Source: Trichomonas vaginalis G3 (taxonomy: Eukaryota; Parabasalia; Trichomonadida; Trichomonadidae). Taken from it: DNA of 64,000 nt. The stretch covers positions 1,984,001-2,048,000 of the forward strand of contig NC_067208.1 of assembly GCF_026262505.1 (NCBI RefSeq), in the 5' to 3' direction. The notes below the pieces were generated by a model, which saw only the letters and a program-made list of their open reading frames with translations, did no database searches and was not told the origin of the DNA. The translations under genes and the position numbers were made by a program. Shown in pieces: positions 18,333-27,292 of the stretch (position 1 is the stretch's first letter; every line of letters begins with the position of its first letter).

Positions 18333-18532
18333 GAACGTTTATTTTTTACAGTAGTGAAGTCGTTTGTGAAAACGTTAGTGAGGTGAAGTGGTTGGCGGCT
18401 TTATAAATATTTAAGGTTAAGTTGGTGTTTGTGTTTGTGTTGTAAAATATACGTTAACAGTTTTGTAAAGTGTCAAATTCACATATAATGGGTAAGGAGG
18501 CTCGCAGTGCCTCCGTACACATGATATGTATA
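18333..18532. other. Junction zone between the two Polintons
   Basis: About 200 bases without a gene. It contains a GT-rich stretch (GGTGTTTGTGTTTGTGTTGT near 18,424) and a perfect palindrome GGAGGCTCGCAGTGCCTCC at 18,496-18,514. No terminal repeat or duplication that would mark an exact element end was found here. Confidence 0.5.
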
Positions 18533-18682
18533 CTAACTTCTTAACCATCTTAATGGGTAGTCAAAACGATAGCCTTCATGCTTTACGGTATCTGTCTCAA
18601 ACTTTTGACCGACATTAGTAAAAAGCTCATCTAATGGTTTAGTTATAGCAACTCTAGAATTTTCTTTTTCTATTGGAAGCAT
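18533..18682 (-). pseudogene. Remnant of a Polinton structural gene (49 codons)
   Basis: A short minus-strand frame starts at 18,682 (MLPIEKENSRVAITKP) and ends with HEGYRFDYPLRWLRS. The YRFDYPLRWL segment matches the YTYEYPRHWV and VTFKFPTDWI segments in the structural proteins at 0.2-1.1 kb and 13.8-14.7 kb. It therefore looks like the beginning of a third member of that family, left as a fossil at the edge of Polinton B. Its start is 18 bp from the divergent fibre gene. Confidence 0.45.
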
Positions 18683-18700
18683 ATTTTATCTATAATAAAA

Positions 18701-20700
18701 ATGTCAAATGAAACAGTGTCTATGAGAGAAATACAACACAACCGACAACTCATTATGCAAGCTCTAAATAAGAACACAACAAACTTTTCAAACTATTCTA
18801 AGATATCTGAGTCATTGAAAGAAGGAAACTTAAAACTGACAATAAACCCAATGACAGATGAGTTTCTGTTTCAAGACAAGAAGAACAATACTGTCTGTAT
18901 AAATCCAACAAAAGGAACTTTAAACGAGAAACCTATAAATGAACTTCTTTTGAAAGCAGATGTTGACAACAAAGCTGACAAAGAATATGTAGACGATGCA
19001 ATAGCAAAAGAAGAAGAAAGAGCTAACAAAGCTTATGCAACAAAAGAACATACTCATCCTGAACTAGCAGACAAAACATATGTTGACAATAAAATGTCAA
19101 GTGAAGTGACAAGAGCTGAAAACGAATATTCTAAAAAGACTCATATACATTATATTAACCAAATACCAAGTCTTAAGGAAACATTAGAGACAAAAGCAAA
19201 TAAGACTCATACACATTCTATATCTGATATTACAAACTTACAAGAAACCTTAAACAGGAAAAGTGACGTTGGACATACACATTCTATATCTGATATTACA
19301 AACTTACAAGAAACCTTAAACAGGAAAAGTGACGTTGGACATACACATTCTATATCTGATATTACAAACTTACAAGAAACCTTAAACAGGAAAAGTGACG
19401 TTGGACATACACATTCTATATCTGATATTACAAACTTACAAGAAACCTTAAACAGGAAAAGTGACGTTGGACATACACATTCTATATCTGATATTACAAA
19501 CTTACAAGAAACCTTAAACAGGAAAAGTGACGTTGGACATACACATTCTATATCTGATATTACAAACTTACAAGAAACCTTAAACAGGAAAAGTGACGTT
19601 GGACATACACATTCTATATCTGATATTACAAACTTAAACGTTAGCCTTGAAAATAAAGCAGATAAAACATATGTCAATGAAATATACCAAAGTTTGATAG
19701 GAACAAAAATATTGAAACTATTGTTGGTGACTTTTCTGTCAATGAAGAAAATAAATATTTTAGATGGCAGTTGGTACAGTCCTTAAAAAATGGTACACGG
19801 CATAAACTCATTCCGAAAAATAACAATGAAATGTATGTAAGCTATAAAAAGAATGATGGTACACAAGTTAAAGTTCCATTAGACAACAGCTGCTACTTAA
19901 ACTTATATGGAGACGAACAAAAGAAATATTTAAGAGTTTATGAAATGGCAGATATAACATTGCCTGACCCAGCTCCAGCACCACATTATTATGACTATGG
20001 AGATGACGACAGAACACCACATGTAGATGAACAAAAGCTAACATTATATTTAGATTATTATAGATATAAAAGATATAATGCAATAGAAAAAACGAGAATA
20101 GTATATTATTATACAGATGACAGAAATAAATATTATAGTCAAGACTTTACCTACCCTGAAAACATAAGATTATATTATAAAAAATATTCTGACACAAACC
20201 AGAAGAAACCTGAAATAGTTGCACTATATTTTAAGTTCAAAAGAGACAATCCTATAATATCTCATATGTTTGATTTAATGAACCCAGTAGGTTCTATTTA
20301 TACATCTATGGATGCAAGAGGTCCTCAAGTAATGTTTGGTGTTGGTGCATGGGAACAAATAGTCGACAGGTTTTTGTATTGTGCAAACTCTTCAAAGGAA
20401 ACAGGTGGAAGTAAAACGATTTCAGGTGAAAATTTACCTGCACACAGTCATTACATAGATTTAAGTACATCTCAAGCAGGTTGGCATAAGCATAGATATT
20501 GGGATTGGTCAGGAATGACAAAAGGTAAAGGATATGATGTTAAAGACGACGTTAAGTTTGCTATAAATTGTTACTGGGATGACACGCAGGGAGAAGGAAA
20601 CCATACACATTTCGTTTCAGGATATACGCAAACAACGGGACAAAGTAAAGAATACATGCCACCTTACATGACAGTTTACGCATGGTATAGAAATGCTTAG
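18701..20700 (+). pseudogene. Second tail-fibre protein locus (Polinton B), broken
   Basis: The N-terminal part (MSNETVSMREIQHNRQLIMQ) leads into a shaft of KADKxYV and HTHSISDITNL units, including six perfect 22-residue repeats and a partial seventh. The last 120 residues carry the phage fibre tip motifs: NPVGSIYTSMDARGP, FGVGAWEQIVDRFLYCA, LPAHSHY, NHTHF and YMPPYMTVYAWYRN. The tip is clearly related to the intact fibre at 4.1-7.0 kb. The locus is nearly whole, with about one break. It would have formed a receptor-binding spike. Confidence 0.8.
19207..19641 (+). repeat. Perfect 66-bp tandem repeats in the fibre shaft
   Basis: Six full copies and a partial seventh of a 66-bp unit encode HTHSISDITNLQETLNRKSD plus VG. 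The copies look identical base for base, which points to very recent expansion or ongoing homogenisation. The reverse strand is also open through the block, but only because the unit length is a multiple of three. Confidence 0.95.
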
Positions 20701-21656
20701 TCGTCATTTTCAACTTCTTTAGCATATTCGTCAGGAGTTGTCTTATATTGGTTAGGAACTGTCTTTGAAAGTATACCACCTTGAACTTTGACAAGTTTGA
20801 AACGAGGTCTGACAATAGTAGTTTTATCTTCTGCTTGCAGTCTGTACATTTTGCCATGTTTGCCTAAAACTTCATAATATTCTCTTGTATACTTTCTTCT
20901 ATTTTTACGAACACGAATGTGAGTACCTGTCGGGTTCCCATTGTTGTCATAGTCAATAGTATTTTCATATGGGTCGCGTTTAGGTATTTCTATTTTTACT
21001 TTGTCACCTTTCTGAAGTTTGAAGCCCGGCATTCTTTCTTGTTTGTCTCTTTTGACTAAATTATTAAATATATAGTCTTTCTCTAAGTCAGGGTTGTTTT
21101 TCATTTCTTCGGGGGAGTGGTTTCCCAAACCTTTTTGTTTACGGTTATTGTAAATATTTAAAACTTGTCTCATCTTTGCCATGGAGAAGTGTCTATACTT
21201 GTCGTCATATGACATTTCATTTGCTTCACCACCTTGTGGTTGGTTTAAGTCTCTTAACATTTTTATACATCCGTCAATGACACCAAGAACAGAATGGTTT
21301 TGGTCGACAATGAAATATTGGTTTACATTTTTTGAACGCAGATAGTTTTTAATATCATCTGATTTGAAAGAACTTTCACAGTCAGATGTCAGTTTTGTTG
21401 GATGGTATTTGTCAACGAATATTGTCAAAGCTGCTAAGATATCTAAAATAGCTTTGGACTGTAATGGTATGGCTTCACAGTATCTTGTGTTTTGACCAAC
21501 AAATATTAACCAGTATGGTGGTCCATCTTCTCTATACCTCGGAATGTTTTCCAAGATATCCATAAACCAAGCATTTGGTGTTGAACTAAAGATTTTTATC
21601 ATGAGTGCTTTCTTTGTCGCTTTAGAAACATAGGAGTCCTTGTTCGGATTCGTCAT
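20697..21656 (-). CDS. Polinton B retroviral-type integrase
   Basis: The product is 319 residues, divergent in sequence from the one at 7.0 kb. The catalytic core shows AWFMDILENIPR with the first Asp, LIFVGQNTRYCEAIPL, LTSDCESSF with the second Asp, and DQNHSVLGVIDGCIKMLRDL at the position of the third motif. The C-terminal region (KLQKGDKVKIEIPKRDPYEN, REYYEVLGKHGKMYRLQAED) is a small beta domain like the SH3-like end of other Polinton integrases. It overlaps the fibre stop by four bases tail to tail, and its start is 17 bases from the pVI-like gene. Confidence 0.8.
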   Translation of the reverse strand: MTNPNKDSYVSKATKKALMIKIFSSTPNAWFMDILENIPRYREDGPPYWLIFVGQNTRYCEAIPLQSKAILDILAALTIFVDKYHPTKLTSDCESSFKSDDIKNYLRSKNVNQYFIVDQNHSVLGVIDGCIKMLRDLNQPQGGEANEMSYDDKYRHFSMAKMRQVLNIYNNRKQKGLGNHSPEEMKNNPDLEKDYIFNNLVKRDKQERMPGFKLQKGDKVKIEIPKRDPYENTIDYDNNGNPTGTHIRVRKNRRKYTREYYEVLGKHGKMYRLQAEDKTTIVRPRFKLVKVQGGILSKTVPNQYKTTPDEYAKEVENDD

Positions 21657-21673
21657 TTTTTACCCTATAAGAA

Positions 21674-22075
21674 ATGGGTTTATTTGGCGCATTAGCAGGA
21701 GTTGCATCCAGATTTTTACCCGCAGTGGGAACAATAGCCAGAGGTGTATTTGGAGTTGGAAGGAAGATTTTGAGTACATTAGGTATACTGAAAGAGAAAG
21801 CACAACCTATTATACAAACTGTACAGAAAGGTTGGGATGTAGCACGAGATGCAACAAATCTTATTCCAAATCCTGAAACAAGAGGAAAAGTTCAAGGATG
21901 GATGGACAATGTAGGAAGACAAGCAGGAAACTATTATAACAAAGCAAATGACTACTATAACCAAGCAGGACACTATATGGACCAAGGTGAAAGATTCTTT
22001 AACAGAGGATATAACCATGTACAACAGTGGGTAAACAATAACCAACCTCAACCGCCTCAAACGTGGGGAATGTAA
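21674..22075 (+). CDS. pVI-like membrane-active minor capsid protein (candidate)
   Basis: The product is 133 residues. The N-terminus MGLFGALAGVASRFLPAVGT is a glycine- and alanine-rich amphipathic helix with a possible myristoylation glycine. It is followed by a basic helix (ARGVFGVGRKILSTLGILKE), then a repetitive Y/N/Q/A helix (YYNKANDYYNQAGHYMDQGE) and a Pro/Gln tail. Adenovirus pVI and its Polinton and virophage counterparts use a similar amphipathic N-terminus to rupture membranes on entry. The assignment is by composition and position only. Confidence 0.5.
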   Translation: MGLFGALAGVASRFLPAVGTIARGVFGVGRKILSTLGILKEKAQPIIQTVQKGWDVARDATNLIPNPETRGKVQGWMDNVGRQAGNYYNKANDYYNQAGHYMDQGERFFNRGYNHVQQWVNNNQPQPPQTWGM

Positions 22076-22094
22076 AGTTTTTTATTGAGATGAA

Positions 22095-22259
22095 ATGAAC
22101 AATGCAGCATTGAGACAAATGAGTTCAAGATGGATTTGTCGGCTTCCAGCATTTAAACCGATACCATATAGTCAGGCTCAGCATGTGAAACTGAATGATA
22201 TTATTAAAGGAACCATCCCACCTCCACAACAACAACCAGTTGAAAACAAACCAAACTAA
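22095..22259 (+). CDS. 54-residue Polinton B protein
   Basis: A short frame (MNNAALRQMSSRWICRLPAF) ends in a Pro/Gln tail (GTIPPPQQQPVENKPN). It is too small for most ORF thresholds. It is supported by its leader, TTTTTATTGAGATGAAATG, almost identical to that of the next gene (TTTTTACTGAGATGAAATG), and by exact packing between its neighbours. Function unknown; small virion proteins of this size are common in Polintons. Confidence 0.55.
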   Translation: MNNAALRQMSSRWICRLPAFKPIPYSQAQHVKLNDIIKGTIPPPQQQPVENKPN

Positions 22260-22278
22260 AATTTTTTACTGAGATGAA

Positions 22279-22863
22279 ATGACCGAAGAAGTTGAAACGG
22301 TAGATTTGACACCACAAACAAAAAGTTCAGAACCATTGTCAAAACCTGTCAAAGAACTTACAGATGAAGAGAAAAATTCAATAATAGAAAGTGCCAGGTC
22401 TGGAAATACAAACCCTAACTATAAAGTCACTTTTCATAGAAATGGAACGGCTAGTATCTCAAAAAAGAAACAGACTCTCACAAATAAAATATTGAAGTCT
22501 GAAGGAGCTTTCGAGACAACAGATGGAAAAGTTTACTTCACTGACCAACAGTTCATTATAGAACATCTCATTGACTTAGAGTCGAAATATTCTAAACTTT
22601 ACAACAAACACAAAAAGTTGAAAGGAAAACAAAAACAAATGGCATATGATATTTATGAAGATGTTGACGACACAACTGTTCCTGCAAGTGAAGTAAAGTC
22701 AGAGGAACCGAAAAGTGACGAAAAACCGATAGAAGAAGAAAAACCAAAAACTGAAGATAAACCAAAACCAAAGTTTAGTTTCCAAACTAAACCAAGTCAA
22801 CCTTCATTAGCTGGTATGGGTTGGCGTCAAAGACTTATGGCAGCAGGCGGTTATGTAAAGTAA
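22279..22863 (+). CDS. Small protein family with DG-(I/V)-x-(R/K)K module (copy 3, B)
   Basis: The product is 194 residues. NSIIESARSGNTNPNYKVTF then RNGTASISKKKQTL matches the module of the two Polinton A proteins at 15.0 and 17.6 kb. A second folded stretch (FTDQQFIIEHLIDLESKYSK) is coiled-coil-like. The tail is Lys/Glu/Pro-rich and ends in GMGWRQRLMAAGGYVK, which could be a protease-site or capsid-docking peptide. Lying just before the polymerase gene, it is probably the B counterpart of the 142-residue protein. Confidence 0.55.
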   Translation: MTEEVETVDLTPQTKSSEPLSKPVKELTDEEKNSIIESARSGNTNPNYKVTFHRNGTASISKKKQTLTNKILKSEGAFETTDGKVYFTDQQFIIEHLIDLESKYSKLYNKHKKLKGKQKQMAYDIYEDVDDTTVPASEVKSEEPKSDEKPIEEEKPKTEDKPKPKFSFQTKPSQPSLAGMGWRQRLMAAGGYVK

Positions 22864-22896
22864 AGAAAAAAAACATATTTTTTTATTTTTATAAAA

Positions 22897-25050
22897 ATGC
22901 CCCCATATAGAATGGATAAAAAGTCTGCTAGAATAAAAGCAGAGTTACAAAGATATGGTTGGAGAGTTTCGAAGAATTTTAAATATAGGAAGGGAAGACC
23001 CATAAAAGTCTATGACAAATTGTCTGGTCTTCGCTACGAAATGGATTTGGAAACAGCACGTGCCAATTATCCAAACAGACTAGAGAGGTTAGAAGAAGAA
23101 CGTCTTATGGACATGCCTTTCGATGTTAGTGAACCTCAAGTTGAAGGACACGACGGCTTTGCCAGATTCTACTGGAAACATGACGAACAATTGCATCCTT
23201 TGAGAAGGAAAAAAGGAAAAGGTGAAGACGCACATGCTCCCATGGAAAGAACAAGATATGCATATGAAAAGTATCGTGAAGTTAGAAGTCAAATTACATC
23301 TGGTCGAACCTTTACAGTAAACTTTGACGAAGGAAAGAACAAAGAAGGCTTCATGGGAGTACTTGCTGCAATTCAAGACGGAAATAAGAAAGGACACAAT
23401 CTCAGATTGACCATAACAGATTTGGATGGTCACATTTACTATGCACATGGCAATGAACAAACAGCCGCAAAACTTCTTGACGCTTTCAAGACTACAAAGA
23501 GAGAACAAATGGTTGACTCCGACTCAGACATTTTGAATGCAATTGAAGGAATTGCAAGTGTCAAGTTCGAATGGTACCAACCTAACCCTCAAGCAGTCAG
23601 ACAACATGCTGGATACTTCCCGTTCATAAATAAGTCTGACATTGACTTGACAAGGTATGGAATTTACAATTCAATTGAAACAATTGTCAATGAACCTTGT
23701 ATTCTTACATGTCTCAGGAACTCTGGTCTTGTTACAGATGAGAAGATGAAGTATCTTGAGTCATGCGTGAAGACAAGGTACATTCTCAGAGGTCAATTGG
23801 CAAAAATTGCACCGTTGGCAAATGTCAATATCCGAGTCAACATACCTACAGCTAAAGGTTCTTCACATGACGACTATGTTGTTGACAAAGACTTACCATG
23901 GTTGAAGATTGTAATTGTCCACAACCACTTCATGTTGAACGAAAGTCTTACAAACCCATTCTTTGGTAAAAGTAAGTGCAACATTGTCAGAGCTGTAAAC
24001 ATTCTTTTCGAGAAAGGTTTGTTGGAACCAATTCCAGATGACAAGCTGACAGAAACTTTTGTACCAAAAGACGAAACAAACTTTTCATTGTTAGCAAGAC
24101 CAAAAGTTGTTCCAGACAAAGTTCTAGTACAAAAGAAGTACACAGTTCCACAAGGGGTTGGTATGTTCGGATACCAACCTGAACCAGAAGAACTTCCAAT
24201 GAGGTTGCAAGAACTTCAAGATGCTATAAACAAACTTCCATTGAGACATCCAATTGACGTCAAATTGTATTGGAGAGCATCTGAGTTAGGTCAGAAGGTT
24301 TTATATGAAACAGGTTGCTTCGACGATGTTTATGAGATAACAGGAGAAGTTTCTCAGAAGATAAGAGACTCACTTGAATTTCCACAAACTGGACCAATTG
24401 GTTGCGACAAGTTCGACTCAGATGAAAAGATATACTATGTCGACCTTAACGCTGCATACATGAGGTTTGTCCAATATATTCCGACTGGAATTCCAAACGA
24501 AGATGGTGAGTTCCCGGGAAGGAACTATACAGTTGGAAAAGTCATACAACAACTGTATGATATTAGGAAAGCTTCAAACCCCAAACTTGCAATGACACTC
24601 AAATTGCTTATGAATTCGACATGGGGATATTCCATTAAGAAACCTCAAGAGATGAAGAGTAAACATTATGAGAAGGTCGACAACTTTGTTGAAAGGTTTT
24701 CTCCTTTTGTTTTGAAGTACGAATTCACTCAAGGTCAAAGTGGCTTAGTAACCACATTAAAACCTATTGTCGAACATTGGTCTTACCCTCAGTTCGCAAA
24801 GGCAGTCCTTGACAACTACAACAAATTCTTCTCCGAAGTCAAATCCAAAGTGAAGGTTTACTATGAGAACATTGACGCACTCATGACGAACGAAGAAGGC
24901 TATAACAAACTCATTGAAATGGGTTTAGTCGGTGAAAAGATGGGTCAATTCAAATTGGACAAAATTTTCACCGAAGTTCATGTCCTCTCCAAGCGTAAGT
25001 ACTGGGGTGTTAAAGAAGATGGTGAAATAGTTAAACATTGCATGAAATAA
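22897..25050 (+). CDS. Second, shorter family B DNA polymerase (Polinton B)
   Basis: The product is 717 residues. The palm region is recognisable: YVDLNAAYMRFVQY near residue 513, LKLLMNSTWGYS near 568 and YYENIDALMTNE near 655, matching the order and spacing of motifs A, B and C in PolB. Upstream, EPCILTCLRNSGL near 265 and VHNHFMLNESL near 340 parallel the DNCFVYAC and DHYMLNE pair of the Polinton A polymerase, so both share the same N-terminal module. The sequence is very divergent from the first polymerase, showing the two Polintons belong to different lineages. The basic N-terminus (RYGWRVSKNFKYRKGRPIKV) could contact DNA. Confidence 0.7.
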   Translation: MPPYRMDKKSARIKAELQRYGWRVSKNFKYRKGRPIKVYDKLSGLRYEMDLETARANYPNRLERLEEERLMDMPFDVSEPQVEGHDGFARFYWKHDEQLHPLRRKKGKGEDAHAPMERTRYAYEKYREVRSQITSGRTFTVNFDEGKNKEGFMGVLAAIQDGNKKGHNLRLTITDLDGHIYYAHGNEQTAAKLLDAFKTTKREQMVDSDSDILNAIEGIASVKFEWYQPNPQAVRQHAGYFPFINKSDIDLTRYGIYNSIETIVNEPCILTCLRNSGLVTDEKMKYLESCVKTRYILRGQLAKIAPLANVNIRVNIPTAKGSSHDDYVVDKDLPWLKIVIVHNHFMLNESLTNPFFGKSKCNIVRAVNILFEKGLLEPIPDDKLTETFVPKDETNFSLLARPKVVPDKVLVQKKYTVPQGVGMFGYQPEPEELPMRLQELQDAINKLPLRHPIDVKLYWRASELGQKVLYETGCFDDVYEITGEVSQKIRDSLEFPQTGPIGCDKFDSDEKIYYVDLNAAYMRFVQYIPTGIPNEDGEFPGRNYTVGKVIQQLYDIRKASNPKLAMTLKLLMNSTWGYSIKKPQEMKSKHYEKVDNFVERFSPFVLKYEFTQGQSGLVTTLKPIVEHWSYPQFAKAVLDNYNKFFSEVKSKVKVYYENIDALMTNEEGYNKLIEMGLVGEKMGQFKLDKIFTEVHVLSKRKYWGVKEDGEIVKHCMK

Positions 25051-25083
25051 AAAATTTATTTTTAAAAAAGTGACATTTTTTTA

Positions 25084-25341
25084 ATGGCGTACATCCCTGA
25101 GCGCTTCGTCCAGTTCAACCAAATGTTGGTCTCGGACCCAGGCAAGAGATATTCCAAGCCCGAACTCGACCGTCTCTTCAAAGAATGGATTGAAGACTAC
25201 AGAGGAGACGAGTGGTTGACAATTGAATTTGCTCGGGCTTGGAATTGCTACAGAAGGGTCTTAGACGTGGACCCAAGACTCACGTACAGAGGTTGGGATG
25301 TGGTCTTCACATTCCAAAATTGGTACGAATACCAAAAATAA
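25084..25341 (+). CDS. Small Polinton B protein, unknown
   Basis: The product is 85 residues (MAYIPERFVQFNQMLVSDPG), rich in Trp, Tyr and Arg with a compact helical look. Its GC content is visibly higher than the DNA around it. It is preceded by a run of T and AAAAAAGTGACATTTTTTTA. No family was recognised. It is the last plus-strand gene before the minus-strand block. Confidence 0.5.
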   Translation: MAYIPERFVQFNQMLVSDPGKRYSKPELDRLFKEWIEDYRGDEWLTIEFARAWNCYRRVLDVDPRLTYRGWDVVFTFQNWYEYQK

Positions 25342-25388
25342 AAACTTAAATTTACTTGGGGTTTCCCCCTAAAATAATTTTTTTACTC

Positions 25389-25986
25389 TTAGAACCACTC
25401 GAGGTTCTCCTTACGGTTGTTGAGCTTGTCACTGTCAATGTGTCTGACCTTCGTCTTCTTGTCTGGATTTGGAACCCATTGAATTGCGACAAGCTTGCCC
25501 ATGGAGATTGAACCGCGATTCCGAAGGTTAAGGTTCAAGTGTCCCAAGTTGTTGAGGACTGGGGTAAGAACCTTGCCTGTCTCCTTGTTGCGGATTTGGT
25601 ATGGGTAGGGTTGGGAAATTTCGTAACCGTCATCGGCAACAAGGGTTGCCCATGTAGCGGCTTCAGGAACTTCTTCGTGTTTCTCTTCTTCCTCTTCTTC
25701 CTCTTCTTCCTCTTCTTCCTCTTCTTCCTCGACAATTCCTTCTTCAATTTGGTACTCACGAAGTACGGTGTTGCATGTTCTGTCCTTTCCGCGTACCTTC
25801 CAGATGGCGTCTATCTCTTCGAAGAAACGGTAGATGAGTCTGGCAAGGTCTCGGTTCTCTCTCTCGTAATTGCGCAACGATTCTGAGAAATCGTTCAGGC
25901 ATTTCTCATTGGAAGCTTGGTTCATGAGGACATCGGCTTTGAGATTGGTCATCTCTGTCATAAGACTACTTTGGAGAGTCTTAATG
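25389..25986 (-). pseudogene. HNH endonuclease gene, split by a transposon
   Basis: The C-terminal part has a NUMOD4-type segment followed by an HNH signature ending HIDSDKLNNRKENLEWF, as in HNH homing-type endonucleases of phages and large DNA viruses. Before that is a block of about 16 Glu residues and a coiled-coil-like N-terminal region. The 5-kb Mutator-like element inserted into this gene: the gene's other end lies beyond 31,030, with a start near 31,153. The copy is therefore dead. Free-standing HNH nucleases of this type usually act as selfish passengers or in recombination. Confidence 0.7.
25978..25986. repeat. 9-bp target-site duplication, left
   Basis: GTCTTAATG directly before the left end of the MULE, identical to 31,031-31,039. 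Confidence 0.95.
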
Positions 25987-27219
25987 GAGATTATTTTTTG
26001 TCGCATATTTGCGCATATTATGACACTTTTTCTAACATTTTTCTATAAATTGAGAGCAAAAGTATTCAAAATTTTGTCAAAATATGCGCAAAATTGAGAA
26101 CTGCGCATATTATGACACACAATTATTTTTGTCCGTTAATGGAAACACAATCTCTATGCATTGCTTTTCTTCATGTCTTTCGCCTAAAGGTATGTTTAAA
26201 ACAATATGTATGAGATACGTATTATAAAAGATTTGAAAAACTCACATATTATTATCAAATTTTCAAATTTTTATCGAGAAAATATTGAAATCAAGACGAA
26301 AAAATATTGTTCATAACAAAATATTATAAAGATCTAGCATCTACAAGAGTTTCAAAGAAAAACAACCAACTTAAATTTTCTACTTCAAAAATAAGAACAT
26401 CTTTCAAGTGTGACAAGCAAAAAAAGAATACATACGAATAGTTCAATTTGAAATGAATGATATGTTTATGTATAAGCTAGATTTACCTACATTCGATAAT
26501 TGCTAAACGTTCATAACTTTGCGAGATATTAAAGAGAATTTATCGCTATTTACGTTATTTTCGACAATATATCAATATACGGCGATTGTTAAGTGAGTAA
26601 CTGAGAAAAAAATAAAAGATTTGATTAATCTGAAGATCAAAAGAAGATAACAAGAGAAAAATATGAATAAATAAATGAATAATGAATAGAAAAAAGAAAG
26701 AAGAATATTGAAGATGATTAAATGAAGTTATTATAGGAAAATTAAAAAATATTACTAAAATTAAAGATATCTGACATGTTTACATATCTAATAATAATAT
26801 ATTTGTCATTTAAATCTATTTTGAATCATAGTAAACTATGATTGTCGTATGATTTAAAAGAATCTCTAAATTTGCTTACTAAAATTAAAGATATCTGACA
26901 TGTTTACATATCTAATAATAATATATTTGTCATTTAAATCTATTTTGAATCATAGTAAACTATGATTGTCGTATGATTTAAAAGAATCTCTAAATATCAA
27001 GTCAATTTCTTATAAAATTGTTATCCATCTCTTACATTTTTTCATAATTACTACCTATATTATCAATCTCAACGATGACAATATCTTGTTATCAATATAT
27101 TAAATTTAATTTATAACTTAACATTCAATGTTTCCATCTATTCTTTCCATATATTAAATTCTAAAAACACTTTAACAATTGTTCAATAAACATAATATTT
27201 ATAACATTTAAAAATATTT
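25987..27219 (+). repeat. MULE left terminal inverted repeat, about 1.23 kb
   Basis: It matches 29,798-31,030 in reverse complement with only scattered differences. The outer part carries two GCGCATATTATGACA-like units (near 26,010 and 26,103), possible transposase binding sites. The inner part contains a 124-bp direct duplication. No gene is visible inside it. Confidence 0.93.
26754..26998 (+). repeat. 124-bp direct duplication inside the MULE arm
   Basis: The unit starting ACTAAAATTAAAGATATCTG repeats once at a distance of 124 bp and contains the palindrome ATCATAGTAAACTATGAT. Both MULE arms contain it, so it arose before the arms were last homogenised. Confidence 0.9.
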
Positions 27220-27292
27220 AATGCTGCTTGTAAATTACTTTTCGTTATAATAAGAGGAGGAATCCAAAGAAAATGGAACAGAATGTAAGAAA

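Larger units (their letters stand above)
1..18500. mobile_element. Polinton/Maverick A (left end outside the window)
   Basis: A run of about 20 compact genes includes a packaging ATPase, a retroviral-type integrase, a protein-primed family B DNA polymerase, a jelly-roll capsid locus and a penton-like protein. That combination defines a Polinton. The first gene is cut by the window edge, so the left terminus is not seen. The right limit near 18.5 kb is inferred because a second set of integrase, ATPase, polymerase and capsid genes follows. Most frames are open and only the capsid locus is clearly broken (about three breaks), so it looks fairly young. No terminal repeat was recognised with certainty; the inverted repeats at 8.2 and 17.9 kb are the only candidates. 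Confidence 0.85.

Noticed and set aside
18333-18532. A tRNA or other RNA gene in the junction zone
   Set aside because: There is a single palindrome but no cloverleaf, no A- and B-box pair, and no rRNA-like sequence; no RNA gene was recognised anywhere in the window.
19207-19677. A 156-codon minus-strand frame opposite the fibre repeats
   Set aside because: It is open only because the 66-bp repeat length is a multiple of three; the plus strand has the clear fibre sequence.
25539-25886. Plus-strand frame rich in Phe/Leu opposite the Glu block of the HNH gene
   Set aside because: It is the complement of GAA/GAG runs; the minus strand has a real HNH signature.
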